Source of the DNA: Pseudomonadota bacterium
Lineage (GTDB): Bacteria; Desulfobacterota; Desulfovibrionia; Desulfovibrionales; Desulfovibrionaceae
Assembly (NCBI GenBank): GCA_023403845.1
Contig: JAEYDL010000039.1
Location: 80,959-144,958, forward strand
Reading direction: 5' to 3'
Length of the DNA: 64,000 bases
The translations under genes were made by a program, and so were the position numbers. The notes under the pieces were generated by a model that did no database searches, had not been told where the DNA came from, and was given only the letters and a program-made list of their open reading frames with translations. This document shows, piece after piece, positions 54,549-63,426 of the stretch. Every line of letters starts with the position of its first letter. Position 1 is the first letter of the stretch.

Positions 54549-54877
54549 GATAATCTCCTGAAAATCTGTGTAAAAAAATACATGGCGAAAAGGTTCCGCC
54601 TTTTGCCGTTCGCTTTATGGCGACCAAGGACATTGAACTAAATGAAGGAGAGGACGGAATGCCCGCTTTCAACGATGTGCGATGATTGAAAACGCCGTTC
54701 ACCGGACGCATGCACCATGCAGAAAAGCCCCCACTTCTCTCGGTCAATCTTCCCCCATTGGCAAATGACATTCGTTTTCTAGCAAAAAAACACATTGATC
54801 GTCAATATAAATAATATGAATGGCATTATATAAATGCAGCCGAACGGTAGCAACTTCCCTTTTGGTTTGCAGTACGC

Positions 54878-55039
54878 TCATATTTTCATCATGAGGAAAA
54901 ACACTTCGCAATGTTCTCCCTTGTTCATTTCACGGACATAAGCAACCTCATAACGAGTACCCACCTTCTCGTCAGGGCAAATCGGCATGAGTTTGCGATA
55001 TTGCCAGGCTCTCACATATGGATGATGAATAAACCACAT
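54878..55039 (-). CDS. Possible small protein, 53 aa
   Basis: ATG 55039 with AAAGGGA about 8 bases upstream opens MWFIHHPYVRAWQYRK, ending in VFFLMMKI. Amino-acid composition looks natural, and a longer frame reaches 55108. I do not recognise it, and codon use is mixed. It may be chance. Confidence 0.3.
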   Translation of the reverse strand: MWFIHHPYVRAWQYRKLMPICPDEKVGTRYEVAYVREMNKGEHCEVFFLMMKI

Positions 55040-55439
55040 ACCTGCCATCCCTTTGGACAGTATTTTAGGAATGCAGATCAGCCATGCCGTACATATCTCT
55101 GACGACATTCATATTTGCAAAGTCATATAAGAATAATACGCAGTCCTGATGAGAATATCCAGAAAAATTCCTTTCCACTGCACGCACTTATGCCTTACAT
55201 GCCGGGGCCAGAGCACAGACCCAGCTGCCGCACGGCCAGCCCCGAAAGTATCCTGCAACGGAAATCCCTGCGACTCTCTCTGCCTAATGTCCGGCCTGCC
55301 TTAAGCGGCTTCAGGGATTCTCGACAAAATCTCCCGTCGCTGGATGTAAACAGAATCCCTGTCTTGCCACGATTTATCTGTGAATCATCAATGCATATCC
55401 CCTGTTTTAACCGAACCGAACGGTCTGTTCATTTTTTGC

Positions 55440-55468
55440 TTGCATAGATCGAGCTCTTTCGCTATATA
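55440..55468 (+). promoter_or_regulatory. tRNA-Leu promoter
   Basis: TTGCAT at 55440-55445 and TATATA at 55463-55468, spacer 17, just ahead of tRNA-Leu. Confidence 0.7.
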
Positions 55469-55477
55469 CAGCCTCAC

Positions 55478-55564
55478 GCCGAAGTGGTGGAATTGGTAGA
55501 CACGCTAGGTTCAGGGTCTAGTCGGGGTTCCTCGGTGGGAGTTCGAGTCTCCCCTTCGGCACCA
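55478..55564 (+). tRNA. tRNA-Leu (anticodon CAG), CCA encoded
   Basis: An 87-base gene starting GCCGAAG and closing with CTTCGGC, then ACCA. The D-loop (TGGTAGAC), the anticodon loop TTCAGGG with anticodon CAG, the long class II variable arm (GTCGGGGTTCCTCGGT) and the T-loop GTTCGAGTC are all readable. The long variable arm supports leucine. Confidence 0.97.
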
Positions 55565-55589
55565 TTTTTTGTCCCTGTGGGCAACGATG

Positions 55590-55634
55590 AAGGATGTCTG
55601 AAATACAGTATGTATTTCAGACATCCTTATCTTT
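55590..55634 (+). terminator. Long hairpin after tRNA-Leu
   Basis: A perfect 17-bp stem from AAGGATGTCTGAAATAC (55590-55606) to its inverse at 55612-55628, loop AGTAT, followed by ATCTTTT. It is a likely terminator for the tRNA transcript. Confidence 0.75.
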
Positions 55635-56049
55635 TGTATATCCATAAAATATAATCCTCATATCCCCGAATATCTTCGTTCCACGTATGTTGATGCAGTG
55701 AGATTTTACTGAAAAGGCAAATCTTCAACATCCGCCGAACACACCATTCCTGAATAAAATCTTTTATACGTTATGGTTATATACAAGAATTAACGACATG
55801 AAAGACTACCCCTCATCCCATGGTTTCCACTATCACAGGCCGAAAAAAACCACAGGCAGGACAGAAAATATTGCCTTCCGGAGCGTTCTGTAACGGTTCG
55901 CTTTCATGCCGATCCGCGTCTCTGGATACTCAACGTGTTTAATTTCTCTGAAGCATTGACAGACTCTTGAAAACCAATATACAGCCGAACGATTCAGCTT
56001 ATGCCTCGCGTCCTTGCTTCCTTTTCACTGTATAAAAAAGAGAGTCGCC
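55635..56049. other. Region upstream of the emrAB-like genes
   Basis: No gene seen. It contains the promoter listed at 55956-55983 and AT-rich sequence near 55740-55800. Confidence 0.4.
55956..55983 (+). promoter_or_regulatory. Promoter of the emrAB-like operon
   Basis: TTGACA at 55956-55961 and TATACA at 55978-55983 with a 16-base spacer, 66 bases before the first ATG. Confidence 0.65.
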
Positions 56050-57309
56050 ATGCGGATGGGCACGCAAGAGAACTCCCCGAAAACAGAAACCGGACAGTCT
56101 GTTCGACGGAAAAAAACTCACAGAATCAGGATAATGAGCGGACTTGTTTTATTGTTCCTGCTCGCCGGAATCTGTACGGGAGCATGGTGGTATCTGGTTC
56201 TGCGCTGCGAGGAAAGCACGGATGACGCCTATATCGCCGGGAATATCCTGAGGATCATGCCTCAGACCGGCGGTACGGTCGTTGCCGTCGAAGCTGACAA
56301 TAACGATCGCGTTTCCGCCGGCCAGCCGCTGCTTCGTCTGGATTCCATAGATGCGAGGCTGGATTACGAGCGTGCTCTTGTCGAACTGGCTTCCGCCGTA
56401 CGGGAAGTCTGCAATCTCAAGGCGCAACTTCTGGCGAGCGAAGCGACAGTCAACATGCGCAAGGTGAAGCTGCGTCAGGAAACGGACAACCTGATCCGGC
56501 GTGAAAGACTGGCACGGGCGAACGCCATCGGAACAGAAGAACTGCTTCATGCCCGCAACAGCCATGAAAAGGCAACCATGTCCCTGCTTGAAGCGCGACA
56601 ACGGCACCTGGCTCTGAGCGCAATGCTGACGGGGGACGCAGTCGCGGATCAGCCGCAGGTACGGCAGGCCGCGGCCAGGGTTCGGGACTGCTGGCTCACT
56701 CTTCGGCGCACCACAGTATTCAGTCCGGCTGACGGCCAGATCGCCAAACGGAATGTGCAGGCTGGAGAAGTCGTTGCTCCCGGAACACCGCTTATGACCG
56801 TGATTCCGCTGGATCAGCTCTGGGTCGACGCCAATTTCAAGGAAGTCCAGCTCCGCGACATGCGGATCGGCCAGCCAGCCGTCATTCAAGTGGACATGTA
56901 CGGCGACACGGTGACCTATCACGGCAGAGTGAGTGGCTTTTCGGCAGGTACGGGGAGCGCCTTCTCCCTTCTGCCGCCTCAGAACGCCACGGGCAACTGG
57001 ATCAAGATCGTCCAGCGTGTGCCCGTACGTATTGAAATCGACACGAGAGACCTCAGAGAACATCCTCTGCTGATCGGCCTTTCCTCCGTCGTGACGGTCG
57101 ATGTATCGGATACTTCAGGGGAGTTGCTGGCAAGAGTGCCCCGTTCGACACTCCTGCCGGCCGCTCTGACTTCACAGGCTCCGGAAGTGGATTTCGCCCC
57201 GGCAGAAGAAGCCATAACCACGACCATACGAGAAAACAGCCTTACCTCTCCCCAAAAAGAAACCCCGCAGGACGACCACGCCTCATTTTCCACTGCAGGT
57301 TCCCGATGA
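56050..57309 (+). CDS. EmrA/HlyD-family membrane fusion protein
   Basis: Periplasmic adaptor of a drug-export pump. The 419-residue protein has one N-terminal helix (GLVLLFLLAGICTGAWWYLVL). The HlyD pattern follows: ESTDDAYIAGNILRIMPQTGGTV, a coiled-coil hairpin (about 110-210), the second lipoyl half (TTVFSPADGQIAKRNVQAGEVV) and VDANFKEVQLRDMRIGQ. ATG 56050 is preceded by AGAGAG. The stop overlaps the permease gene by 4 bases. Confidence 0.9.
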   Translation: MRMGTQENSPKTETGQSVRRKKTHRIRIMSGLVLLFLLAGICTGAWWYLVLRCEESTDDAYIAGNILRIMPQTGGTVVAVEADNNDRVSAGQPLLRLDSIDARLDYERALVELASAVREVCNLKAQLLASEATVNMRKVKLRQETDNLIRRERLARANAIGTEELLHARNSHEKATMSLLEARQRHLALSAMLTGDAVADQPQVRQAAARVRDCWLTLRRTTVFSPADGQIAKRNVQAGEVVAPGTPLMTVIPLDQLWVDANFKEVQLRDMRIGQPAVIQVDMYGDTVTYHGRVSGFSAGTGSAFSLLPPQNATGNWIKIVQRVPVRIEIDTRDLREHPLLIGLSSVVTVDVSDTSGELLARVPRSTLLPAALTSQAPEVDFAPAEEAITTTIRENSLTSPQKETPQDDHASFSTAGSR

Positions 57310-58823
57310 GTGGGCATAAACAGGAACTTTCCCCGCTGCAGGGAGCCACGCTCGTCATAGCTACACTCACCATCTCGATCATCACGGCCATGACGGTGCT
57401 TGATTCCACCATCGCCAACGTCTCCCTGCCAACGATCGCGGGAGATCTCGGAGCAGCCTCCTCTCAGGGCACATGGGTCATCACCTTCTTCGGGGTGGCC
57501 AATGCCATAGGGATCCCTCTGACAGGCTGGCTGGCCAGACGGTTTGGAGAGGTCCGTCTCTACTTCTGGTCCACGTTTCTGTTTGTCGCATCCTCCTTTT
57601 TATGCGGTCTGTCCACCAGCCTCGGCATGCTCATCGTCTGCAGGGTCATCCAGGGTGCGGCCTCAGGGCCTCTCATCCCGCTTTCCCAGAGCCTGCTGCT
57701 GGCCTGCTTTCCCCATGACAAGCGGGGCATAGCGCTTTCCCTCTGGTCCATGACCATCGTCATCGCTCCCATTCTCGGTCCGATCCTTGGTGGATACATC
57801 TGTGAAAATACCACCTGGCACTGGATCTTTTTCGTCAATGTGCCCGTAGGCGCAATCTGCCTCATCGGGCTGCGCATCACCATGGCCGGACGTGAAACAC
57901 CTACGGCTCGCCACCCCATAGACGCGGTCGGTCTGATCCTGCTTGTCGTCGGCCTCGGCGCTCTTCAGCTCATGCTTGATGAAGGCAAGGACAAAGGCTG
58001 GTTCTCTTCCGAATATATCGTGGCTCTCGGCGTGATTGCCGCAGTGGCCATCGTCTTTCTGATAGCCTGGGAACTCACGGAAGAGCATCCCATCATTGAC
58101 CTGTTCCTGTTCCGGAACCGCAATTTCGCCATAGGCACAGTGTGCTTCAGTCTCGGATGCATGCTGTATCTTGCCGGACTGGTCCTTATTCCCATGATGC
58201 TGCAGACCCGGCTCGGCTATACCGCCATCTGGGCTGGCTTTTCTCTCGCGCCCATAGGGACCTTTCCTCTGTTTCTCGCCCCGATCATAGGACGTTTCGC
58301 AAACAGACTGGATATGCGTCTTTTCGTCAGCGCAAGTTTTCTGGTGTTCGCCGCCTCCTTCTACATGCGCGCCCTGTTTCCCCCGGATGTGGACTTCAGG
58401 TCCATCCTTTTACCCATGTTCGTGCAGAGCCTCGGCCTCGCCCTCTTCGTCACCCCAATAGCAAGCATCATATTTTCCAGTCTCGGGCCGCGGGACATCG
58501 CCAACGCTTCAAGCCTTTCAAACTGTATCCGGGTTCTGGCGAGTTCAGTAGGGTCCTCACTGGCCACAACCATGTGGGAACGGCTGGAAAGCCTGCATCA
58601 TGTCCGGCTTACTGAGCATATAACGTCCCTTTCGCCATCGACGGACCAGATGCTGGAACAGCTCTCCACTCTTGGCCTGTCGACGGAACAAGGACACGCA
58701 TGGATCGCCGATGAAATTACACGCCAGGGTTTTCTGCTCGGATTCAACGAACTGTTCTGGCTGGGCGCACTGATTTTCACGGCGCTTGCGGGACTTATCT
58801 GGCTGACTTCACCGTCCAGATGA
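57306..58823 (+). CDS. EmrB/DHA2-family multidrug transporter (MFS, 14 TM)
   Basis: A 505-residue drug:H+ antiporter with 14 hydrophobic helices. DHA2 marks include VLDSTIANVSLPTIAGDL in helix 1, GWLARRFGEVR after helix 2, and PILGPILGGYI in helix 5. It overlaps the adaptor gene (ATGA), so both should be made together as a tripartite pump that needs an outer-membrane TolC-like partner, not seen here. Confidence 0.93.
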   Translation: MSGHKQELSPLQGATLVIATLTISIITAMTVLDSTIANVSLPTIAGDLGAASSQGTWVITFFGVANAIGIPLTGWLARRFGEVRLYFWSTFLFVASSFLCGLSTSLGMLIVCRVIQGAASGPLIPLSQSLLLACFPHDKRGIALSLWSMTIVIAPILGPILGGYICENTTWHWIFFVNVPVGAICLIGLRITMAGRETPTARHPIDAVGLILLVVGLGALQLMLDEGKDKGWFSSEYIVALGVIAAVAIVFLIAWELTEEHPIIDLFLFRNRNFAIGTVCFSLGCMLYLAGLVLIPMMLQTRLGYTAIWAGFSLAPIGTFPLFLAPIIGRFANRLDMRLFVSASFLVFAASFYMRALFPPDVDFRSILLPMFVQSLGLALFVTPIASIIFSSLGPRDIANASSLSNCIRVLASSVGSSLATTMWERLESLHHVRLTEHITSLSPSTDQMLEQLSTLGLSTEQGHAWIADEITRQGFLLGFNELFWLGALIFTALAGLIWLTSPSR

Positions 58824-59197
58824 CCAGAATTTACGGAAAAACTCCAAAACGGCGTTGAAAAACAGGCGCGGCAAACAAAATCAGCATAGAATATGGACAG
58901 ATCCCCGGCTGGCTGAAACTCCTCTGCCGGGCCTGTTGACTCGCCAGCCGTGACGCCGCTGAAAAAACAGCCTCGCCTGCCTGCTGCAAATGACTCGGAA
59001 GCGCCAGAACACTGGCACCATCCCCTTATAACCATGCTGATTTTTTATTTTCTTACAAAGAACAGGCATCAACGGAACGGCCTCGTCTCCGAAACTGGTT
59101 ACATGAAAATGTGATTCAGATCACGGCAATACGCCCCATTCCGGTTCAGAATAACAGTTCCGACTTTTTTAAGACGCACGGCCAAGGAGTCTCTTCC
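58824..59197. other. Intergenic region before the NapH-like gene
   Basis: No gene seen. The CRP/HcpR-like palindrome at 59110-59125 is its main feature. Confidence 0.4.
59110..59125. promoter_or_regulatory. CRP/FNR-family binding site candidate (HcpR/CRP-like)
   Basis: TGTGATTCAGATCACG fits the TGTGA-N6-TCAC(A/G) pattern of CRP-family sites and resembles the HcpR motif of Desulfovibrio. It lies 73-88 bases before the NapH-like ATG. The protein that binds it is not known. Confidence 0.6.
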
Positions 59198-60523
59198 ATG
59201 TCCATCCTGTTCTCCCTCCTGACTGCCGTTCTGGCCTTTCTCCTTGGCGCCGCGCACTTCTGGCGTATCGGGCAGTACGGCATTTCCGTCGCATGTATGC
59301 TTTTTCCCCTGTTTTTTCTGCAGATGCGCGGAGACTGGCTGCGCCGCATCAGTCATATTCTGCTTGTCGCTCTGGCCGGATGCTGGATGTGGACGGCAGG
59401 AGAGTTCGTTCAGATACGGCAGTTTCTGGGGCAGCCATGGCACAGGCTTGCTTTTATTCTTGCAGGTACGGCTCTGTTTACCCTTCTGGCCGCCACGCTG
59501 ATGAATTCAGAATCCATTCGACGGCGCAACAGCCTGCAGGCTGCCGTATCAGATCTCCAGCTCATGGCTTTTTTTATGGTTCTGTTCATTTTTGGAGGGA
59601 TATGGGCAACCAGACCAGGTCTGCTGCTTCTGGAGCGTCTTCTCCCCGGCTTCGGGGCCCTGCAATGTCTTCTAGCCGCCCTGTGGGCCGGCTGGGTCTG
59701 CGGCGCGCTGGCGGACCAGTCACGGGCTGCAGCCTTCCGCATGCGGATCTGGAAAATCTTTTCACTGACCTTTTTTATCCAGCTTTTTCTTGGTATTGCC
59801 GTACACGGTCTGTTTTTGCTCAGCGGGAGGCTGCATATCCCCGTGCCAGGCGTCATACCTGCCGCATGGTTCTACGGACAGGGCAGCGTGTTCATGCTTA
59901 TCCTCTACGGAATCTCGATTCTTCTGCTTGGTGGAGCGTGGTGCAGCCATTTATGCTATTTCGGCGTCTGGGACTCTCTTGCCGCGGGCAGAAAGCCTCC
60001 AATCTCCGGACGCCGCATGCCCCGCAGCCTGCCGCAGTTGCGCTGGCTGGCGCTTATGGCAGTCATCGCCATTCCCATTTTTCTGAGACTCGCGAATTTC
60101 TCCATACATGTCGCGGTATGGAGCGGTCTCATGCTGGGCCTGCTCATGCTGCCCATGTCCCTGCTCGTAAGTCGCCGCTTCGGCGTCGTCGGCTACTGTG
60201 CGGGCATCTGTCCCCTGGGGCTGCTGACGAATATACTGTCCAAATTCTCGCCCTGGCGAATCCGACGTGAAGAACGAAAATGCACCAGTTGCCGGGCCTG
60301 TATCCGGGTCTGCCGCCACGGAGCATTGACCGAAAACCATCTTGTCCGCAATGCACCGGGTTTTGGCTGCACCTTGTGCCGGGATTGCCTGCACGTCTGC
60401 CACCATGATGCCTTGCACCTCACTTTCTTCGGTCTTCTTTGCACCCGCAGGGCGGCCACAACGGCGTTTGTCGTTCTTGTCAGCATCGCACATACGCTTT
60501 TTCTCTGGATTGCCCGGGTCTGA
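59198..60523 (+). CDS. NapH/CcoG-like polyferredoxin membrane protein
   Basis: A 441-residue inner-membrane protein with about ten helices. Between helices it has the membrane cysteine motifs GAWCSHLCYFGVWDSL and GYCAGICPLG typical of NapH/NosR/RnfC-type proteins. A C-terminal domain has two [4Fe-4S] motifs (CTSCRACIRVCRHGAL and CTLCRDCLHVCHHDAL). It probably moves electrons across or along the membrane; donor and acceptor are unknown. GGAGTC precedes ATG 59198; the longer frame from 59111 lacks a site. A CRP/HcpR-like site lies upstream. Confidence 0.85.
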   Translation: MSILFSLLTAVLAFLLGAAHFWRIGQYGISVACMLFPLFFLQMRGDWLRRISHILLVALAGCWMWTAGEFVQIRQFLGQPWHRLAFILAGTALFTLLAATLMNSESIRRRNSLQAAVSDLQLMAFFMVLFIFGGIWATRPGLLLLERLLPGFGALQCLLAALWAGWVCGALADQSRAAAFRMRIWKIFSLTFFIQLFLGIAVHGLFLLSGRLHIPVPGVIPAAWFYGQGSVFMLILYGISILLLGGAWCSHLCYFGVWDSLAAGRKPPISGRRMPRSLPQLRWLALMAVIAIPIFLRLANFSIHVAVWSGLMLGLLMLPMSLLVSRRFGVVGYCAGICPLGLLTNILSKFSPWRIRREERKCTSCRACIRVCRHGALTENHLVRNAPGFGCTLCRDCLHVCHHDALHLTFFGLLCTRRAATTAFVVLVSIAHTLFLWIARV

Positions 60524-60914
60524 CAGGTTCACGAATTCCACCAATGTGAAAGCCCATTGACGCAGCGACTACAAACCGTTTGTCGGATGTGGATCAAAGC
60601 TCGTCGGGCATCGCCGTTCACCAGCCCCTCTCCTGCTCCATCAGGAGTTACATGGAATTTCCAGATGCAACCCGTCGCCGAAGAACGCGATTCCGGGTCG
60701 CTGCCATGCGTTGCCCTGAACAGCCCCAGGGCCTTCCCCGAATTTCTCTCTCCCAAACAGCGCGGAATCCCATAATCTTCCTTCCCCCTGCTTCATTCTC
60801 TCGGCTCGCATGAAACAGGTGCATCCTTCATGAGCGGTACAAACACTATAAGCATGTAATTACATTAAATTATAAAATATACCTTAACTCACCAAAACAA
60901 CGTGACAAAACAAG
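60524..60914. other. Region before the hydrogenase gene
   Basis: No gene seen. Near the end lies a perfect 12-base palindrome ATGTAATTACAT (60855-60866), followed by TATAAA (60872-60877), a likely operator and -10 pair. Confidence 0.45.
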
Positions 60915-62537
60915 ATGAGTCAGTTACTCTTTCCAAGATTTGTCAACCCGATGAAAACAGAAAACCTTTCAGACAAGGCGGATTGCATGCCGATACGAGA
61001 AACGAACCGCATGAACGCCATCCGGCGAGATGTATTGCGCCATGTCGCGCAGGCCTTCATGGAAGAAAAGGGCGAAGACTTCGGCAAGCGCGTGGAGCGC
61101 ATCCCTTTCGTAATCAGACCCAAGAACAGTCCTTCTTACCGTTGCTGCATTTATCGGGATCGCGCCATTGTGCGGTTCCGTTGCATGGCGGCGCTGGGTT
61201 TCCGTTACGAGAGTGAAGAAGACGACGCGACTCCCCTTGCCGAATACGCAGCACGCTCCCTTGAACGGGAAAAACCGTCATCTCCCATTCTCACGGTCTG
61301 TGAAATCGCATGCCAGGGCTGTGTGCCCGCCCGCTATTTCGTCACCGACGCATGTCAGGGCTGCATTGCCCGCCCCTGCATGGGGGCCTGCCGGTTCGAC
61401 GCCATTCCCCACGTCAACGGTCGTTCCCATATCGATCCTTCCAAGTGCCGTAACTGCGGAAAATGCCATGACGTATGCCCCTATCAGGCCATTGTGCATC
61501 TGACTGTTCCCTGCGAAAGCGCCTGCCCCGTGCGGGCCATTCACAAAGGCAAGGATGGACGCGCGGAAATCGATGAGGACAAATGCATCAGCTGCGGCCG
61601 GTGCATGCGCGCCTGTCCGTTCGGTACCATCATCGAACGCAGCGAAATTGTAGACGTATTGCGTGCCATTCGTGAACGTCCCCACGTTTCGGCCCTGATT
61701 GCCCCGTCCATCATCGGCCAGTTTCCAGCCAGTCTGGGCCGCATAGTAACGGCACTCCGGCAGCTCGGCTTCGCCGAAGTTCTGGAAGTCGCCCTTGGGG
61801 CGGACGTCACGTCACGGCGGGAAGCTGCGGAATTTGCTGAACGTATGGGCCACGGTGCCAGATTCATGACAACATCCTGTTGTCCGAGTTACGTTCTTGC
61901 CGCCAAACGCCATGTTCCGGAAATTTTGCCCTTCATTTCCGAAACCGGCACTCCCATGCATTACACGGCGGAACTTGCGAAACAGGCCGTCCCCGAAACA
62001 ACGACCGTGTTCATCGGACCTTGCGTAGCCAAGCGCCATGAAGGTCTTGAAGACCCGCTGGTAGACTTCGTAATCACCTTTGAAGAACTGGGAGCCCTCT
62101 TCTCTGCGGCGGGCATTGTTCCTGAAGAATGCGATGAAGCCGAATTGTCCCGCATCCCGTCCGACGCAGGACGCGGCTATGCCATTACCGGAGGCGTGGC
62201 CAGTGCCGTGCAGCAGGTCGCGGCTGTCAGCGTCGCGCAGGACATAGAATTTTCAACGATTCCAGGGAAAAACGGGGCTGCCGCAAGCTCGGAGATCCTG
62301 CCCGGGGTCCTATCCGGATCGGCTCCGGTAACTGTCCGCCCCATTTCCGTAAATGGGCTTTCCCTTTCCGGGCTGCGCACTCTGAAGCGTTACGCCACGG
62401 GAGACTGCCCCGGTAATCTGGTAGAGGTCATGACCTGCGAGGGAGGCTGCGTGGGAGGAGCAGGGGTTCTCGGCGATCGCGACAGAACCGCCAGAGCCAT
62501 CGCCTCCTTCGCCAACAGAAAAGAGCAGAAAAGCTAA
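60915..62537 (+). CDS. [FeFe] hydrogenase, group B-like
   Basis: A 540-residue [FeFe] hydrogenase catalytic protein. H-cluster motifs are L1 TSCCPSY (320-326), L2 GPCVAKRHE (368-376) and L3 MTCEGGCVGGAG (506-517), with all four cysteine ligands present. L1 and L2 differ from the group A forms and fit group B. An N-terminal region (about 127-240) has several iron-sulfur clusters (CRNCGKCHDVCPY, CISCGRCMRACPF and extra Cys). No signal peptide or partner subunit is seen, so it is likely a monomeric cytoplasmic enzyme. The start is uncertain: ATG 60915 lacks a good site, and downstream Met residues are possible. Confidence 0.9.
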   Translation: MSQLLFPRFVNPMKTENLSDKADCMPIRETNRMNAIRRDVLRHVAQAFMEEKGEDFGKRVERIPFVIRPKNSPSYRCCIYRDRAIVRFRCMAALGFRYESEEDDATPLAEYAARSLEREKPSSPILTVCEIACQGCVPARYFVTDACQGCIARPCMGACRFDAIPHVNGRSHIDPSKCRNCGKCHDVCPYQAIVHLTVPCESACPVRAIHKGKDGRAEIDEDKCISCGRCMRACPFGTIIERSEIVDVLRAIRERPHVSALIAPSIIGQFPASLGRIVTALRQLGFAEVLEVALGADVTSRREAAEFAERMGHGARFMTTSCCPSYVLAAKRHVPEILPFISETGTPMHYTAELAKQAVPETTTVFIGPCVAKRHEGLEDPLVDFVITFEELGALFSAAGIVPEECDEAELSRIPSDAGRGYAITGGVASAVQQVAAVSVAQDIEFSTIPGKNGAAASSEILPGVLSGSAPVTVRPISVNGLSLSGLRTLKRYATGDCPGNLVEVMTCEGGCVGGAGVLGDRDRTARAIASFANRKEQKS

Positions 62538-63007
62538 CTGGCCTGTAACGTGTTTTCCCCGTTCGGCATGTTCCTGGAAACGGGGCACCCTGATGGCGGT
62601 TTCTTCCGCTCTTCCTGCATCCTCCACACAGTCTGGGCAGAATCTCGTCTGCCCAGACTTGTGTGTTCTCAGTGCCACTGCCCGAACCAATACTTCCCCT
62701 GTCCTTTTCCAGATGCCTGCTTCCCGCGCATCAGGAGGCACTTTTCTGCCATGCCGGCGGCACCTATATCAGTGAACGAAGTAGTGAAAAAAGACCTGCC
62801 GGACTAGCAGCAGATTATCTCCACGCTCAAGAATCTGCCGGAAAGATTCAGAGATCGATGAAAAACCGAGAAAAGGAGTTCACCGGCTATCTCAACACTC
62901 TGTGAGCAGTACCGGAGCAAAGAAACAAACTGGCAAGTCATAAGACGTTTTCAAAGGCTGTGTTTAAGTTTACGGTTGATAACTTTTCAGCGAAACCACG
63001 AGTAAAC
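62538..63007. other. Intergenic region at the base-composition boundary
   Basis: A strong hairpin lies at 62625-62665: a 16-bp stem of CACACA and GTCTGGGCAG with one bulge, and no T-run. From about 62900 the sequence becomes AT-rich. A short frame ending TGYLNTL (near 62905) might be a relic of coding sequence. Confidence 0.45.
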
Positions 63008-63043
63008 AAAGGCCCGTTTCACCGTAGTGATTCGGGCCTTTTT
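63008..63043. terminator. Bidirectional terminator between hydrogenase and XRE gene
   Basis: Stem AAAGGCCCG/CGGGCCTTT with an inner TCAC/GTGA stem, followed by Ts. It lies 17 bases past the XRE gene stop on the minus strand. Confidence 0.87.
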
Positions 63044-63059
63044 ATCACGACAGCACATT

Positions 63060-63287
63060 TCAGCGTTCAAGACTCGACGGGTTTGTCCTAACGTACTCAA
63101 AGAGATCATGTACATCGACCTCCAAAGCTGTTGCCAGCTTCTCCAAGGTTAACAGTTTAACCGTTGCGATTCTTTCATCCTTTACTCTGGCTATGGTATC
63201 AGGAGCCACTTTTGAACGGAATTGGAGTTCCTCGTAGGTTAGTTTTCTCTTTCTCATTAACTCGCTTAAATTACTTGTAAAAGGCAT
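63060..63287 (-). CDS. Small XRE-family HTH regulator
   Basis: A 75-residue protein that is nearly all helix-turn-helix (LSELMRKRKLTYEELQFRSKVAPDTIARV, then TLEKLATALEVDVHDLFEYV). GGAGG precedes ATG 63287. AT-rich codons mark it as different from its GC-rich neighbours. Tandem repeats upstream look like its operators and it is divergent from a membrane-protein gene, so it may control that operon and itself. Confidence 0.9.
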   Translation of the reverse strand: MPFTSNLSELMRKRKLTYEELQFRSKVAPDTIARVKDERIATVKLLTLEKLATALEVDVHDLFEYVRTNPSSLER

Positions 63288-63304
63288 ACATCCTCCAAGT
63301 TTTT

Positions 63305-63356
63305 ACTTGGATGTAGCCTAGTAAAACTTGACTTGCACTTGGCTATAGCCTAGTAA
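63305..63356. promoter_or_regulatory. Tandem 20-base operator repeats
   Basis: Two near-identical repeats, ACTTGGATGTAGCCTAGTAA (63305-63324) and the same with GGCTATAGCC at 63337-63356 (a 10-base palindrome at 63341-63350), 32 bases apart, between the divergent XRE and membrane-protein genes. TTGACT (63328-63333) with TAGTAA (63351-63356) could be the plus-strand promoter, so a bound regulator would block it. Confidence 0.7.
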
Positions 63357-63426
63357 CTGGTTCAGACACGTTCGCGAATGATAATTTCGTCAAGTGATTC
63401 ATTCATATCCGCGAGGAGGGTTCAAT

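Larger units (their letters stand above)
54549..55477. other. 929-base region with no confident gene
   Basis: AT-rich at 54780-54830. Only one short minus-strand frame (listed separately) reads like protein. The region ends with the tRNA-Leu promoter. It may hold regulatory sequence for the Ros gene. Confidence 0.5.

Noticed and set aside
55115..55447. Plus-strand 110-codon frame before tRNA-Leu
   Set aside because: Composition is not protein-like, there is no ribosome site, and it runs up to the tRNA promoter.
55478..55634. tRNA-Leu as a current integration site
   Set aside because: The tRNA is complete, a terminator follows directly, and no integrase or repeated tRNA end was seen nearby.
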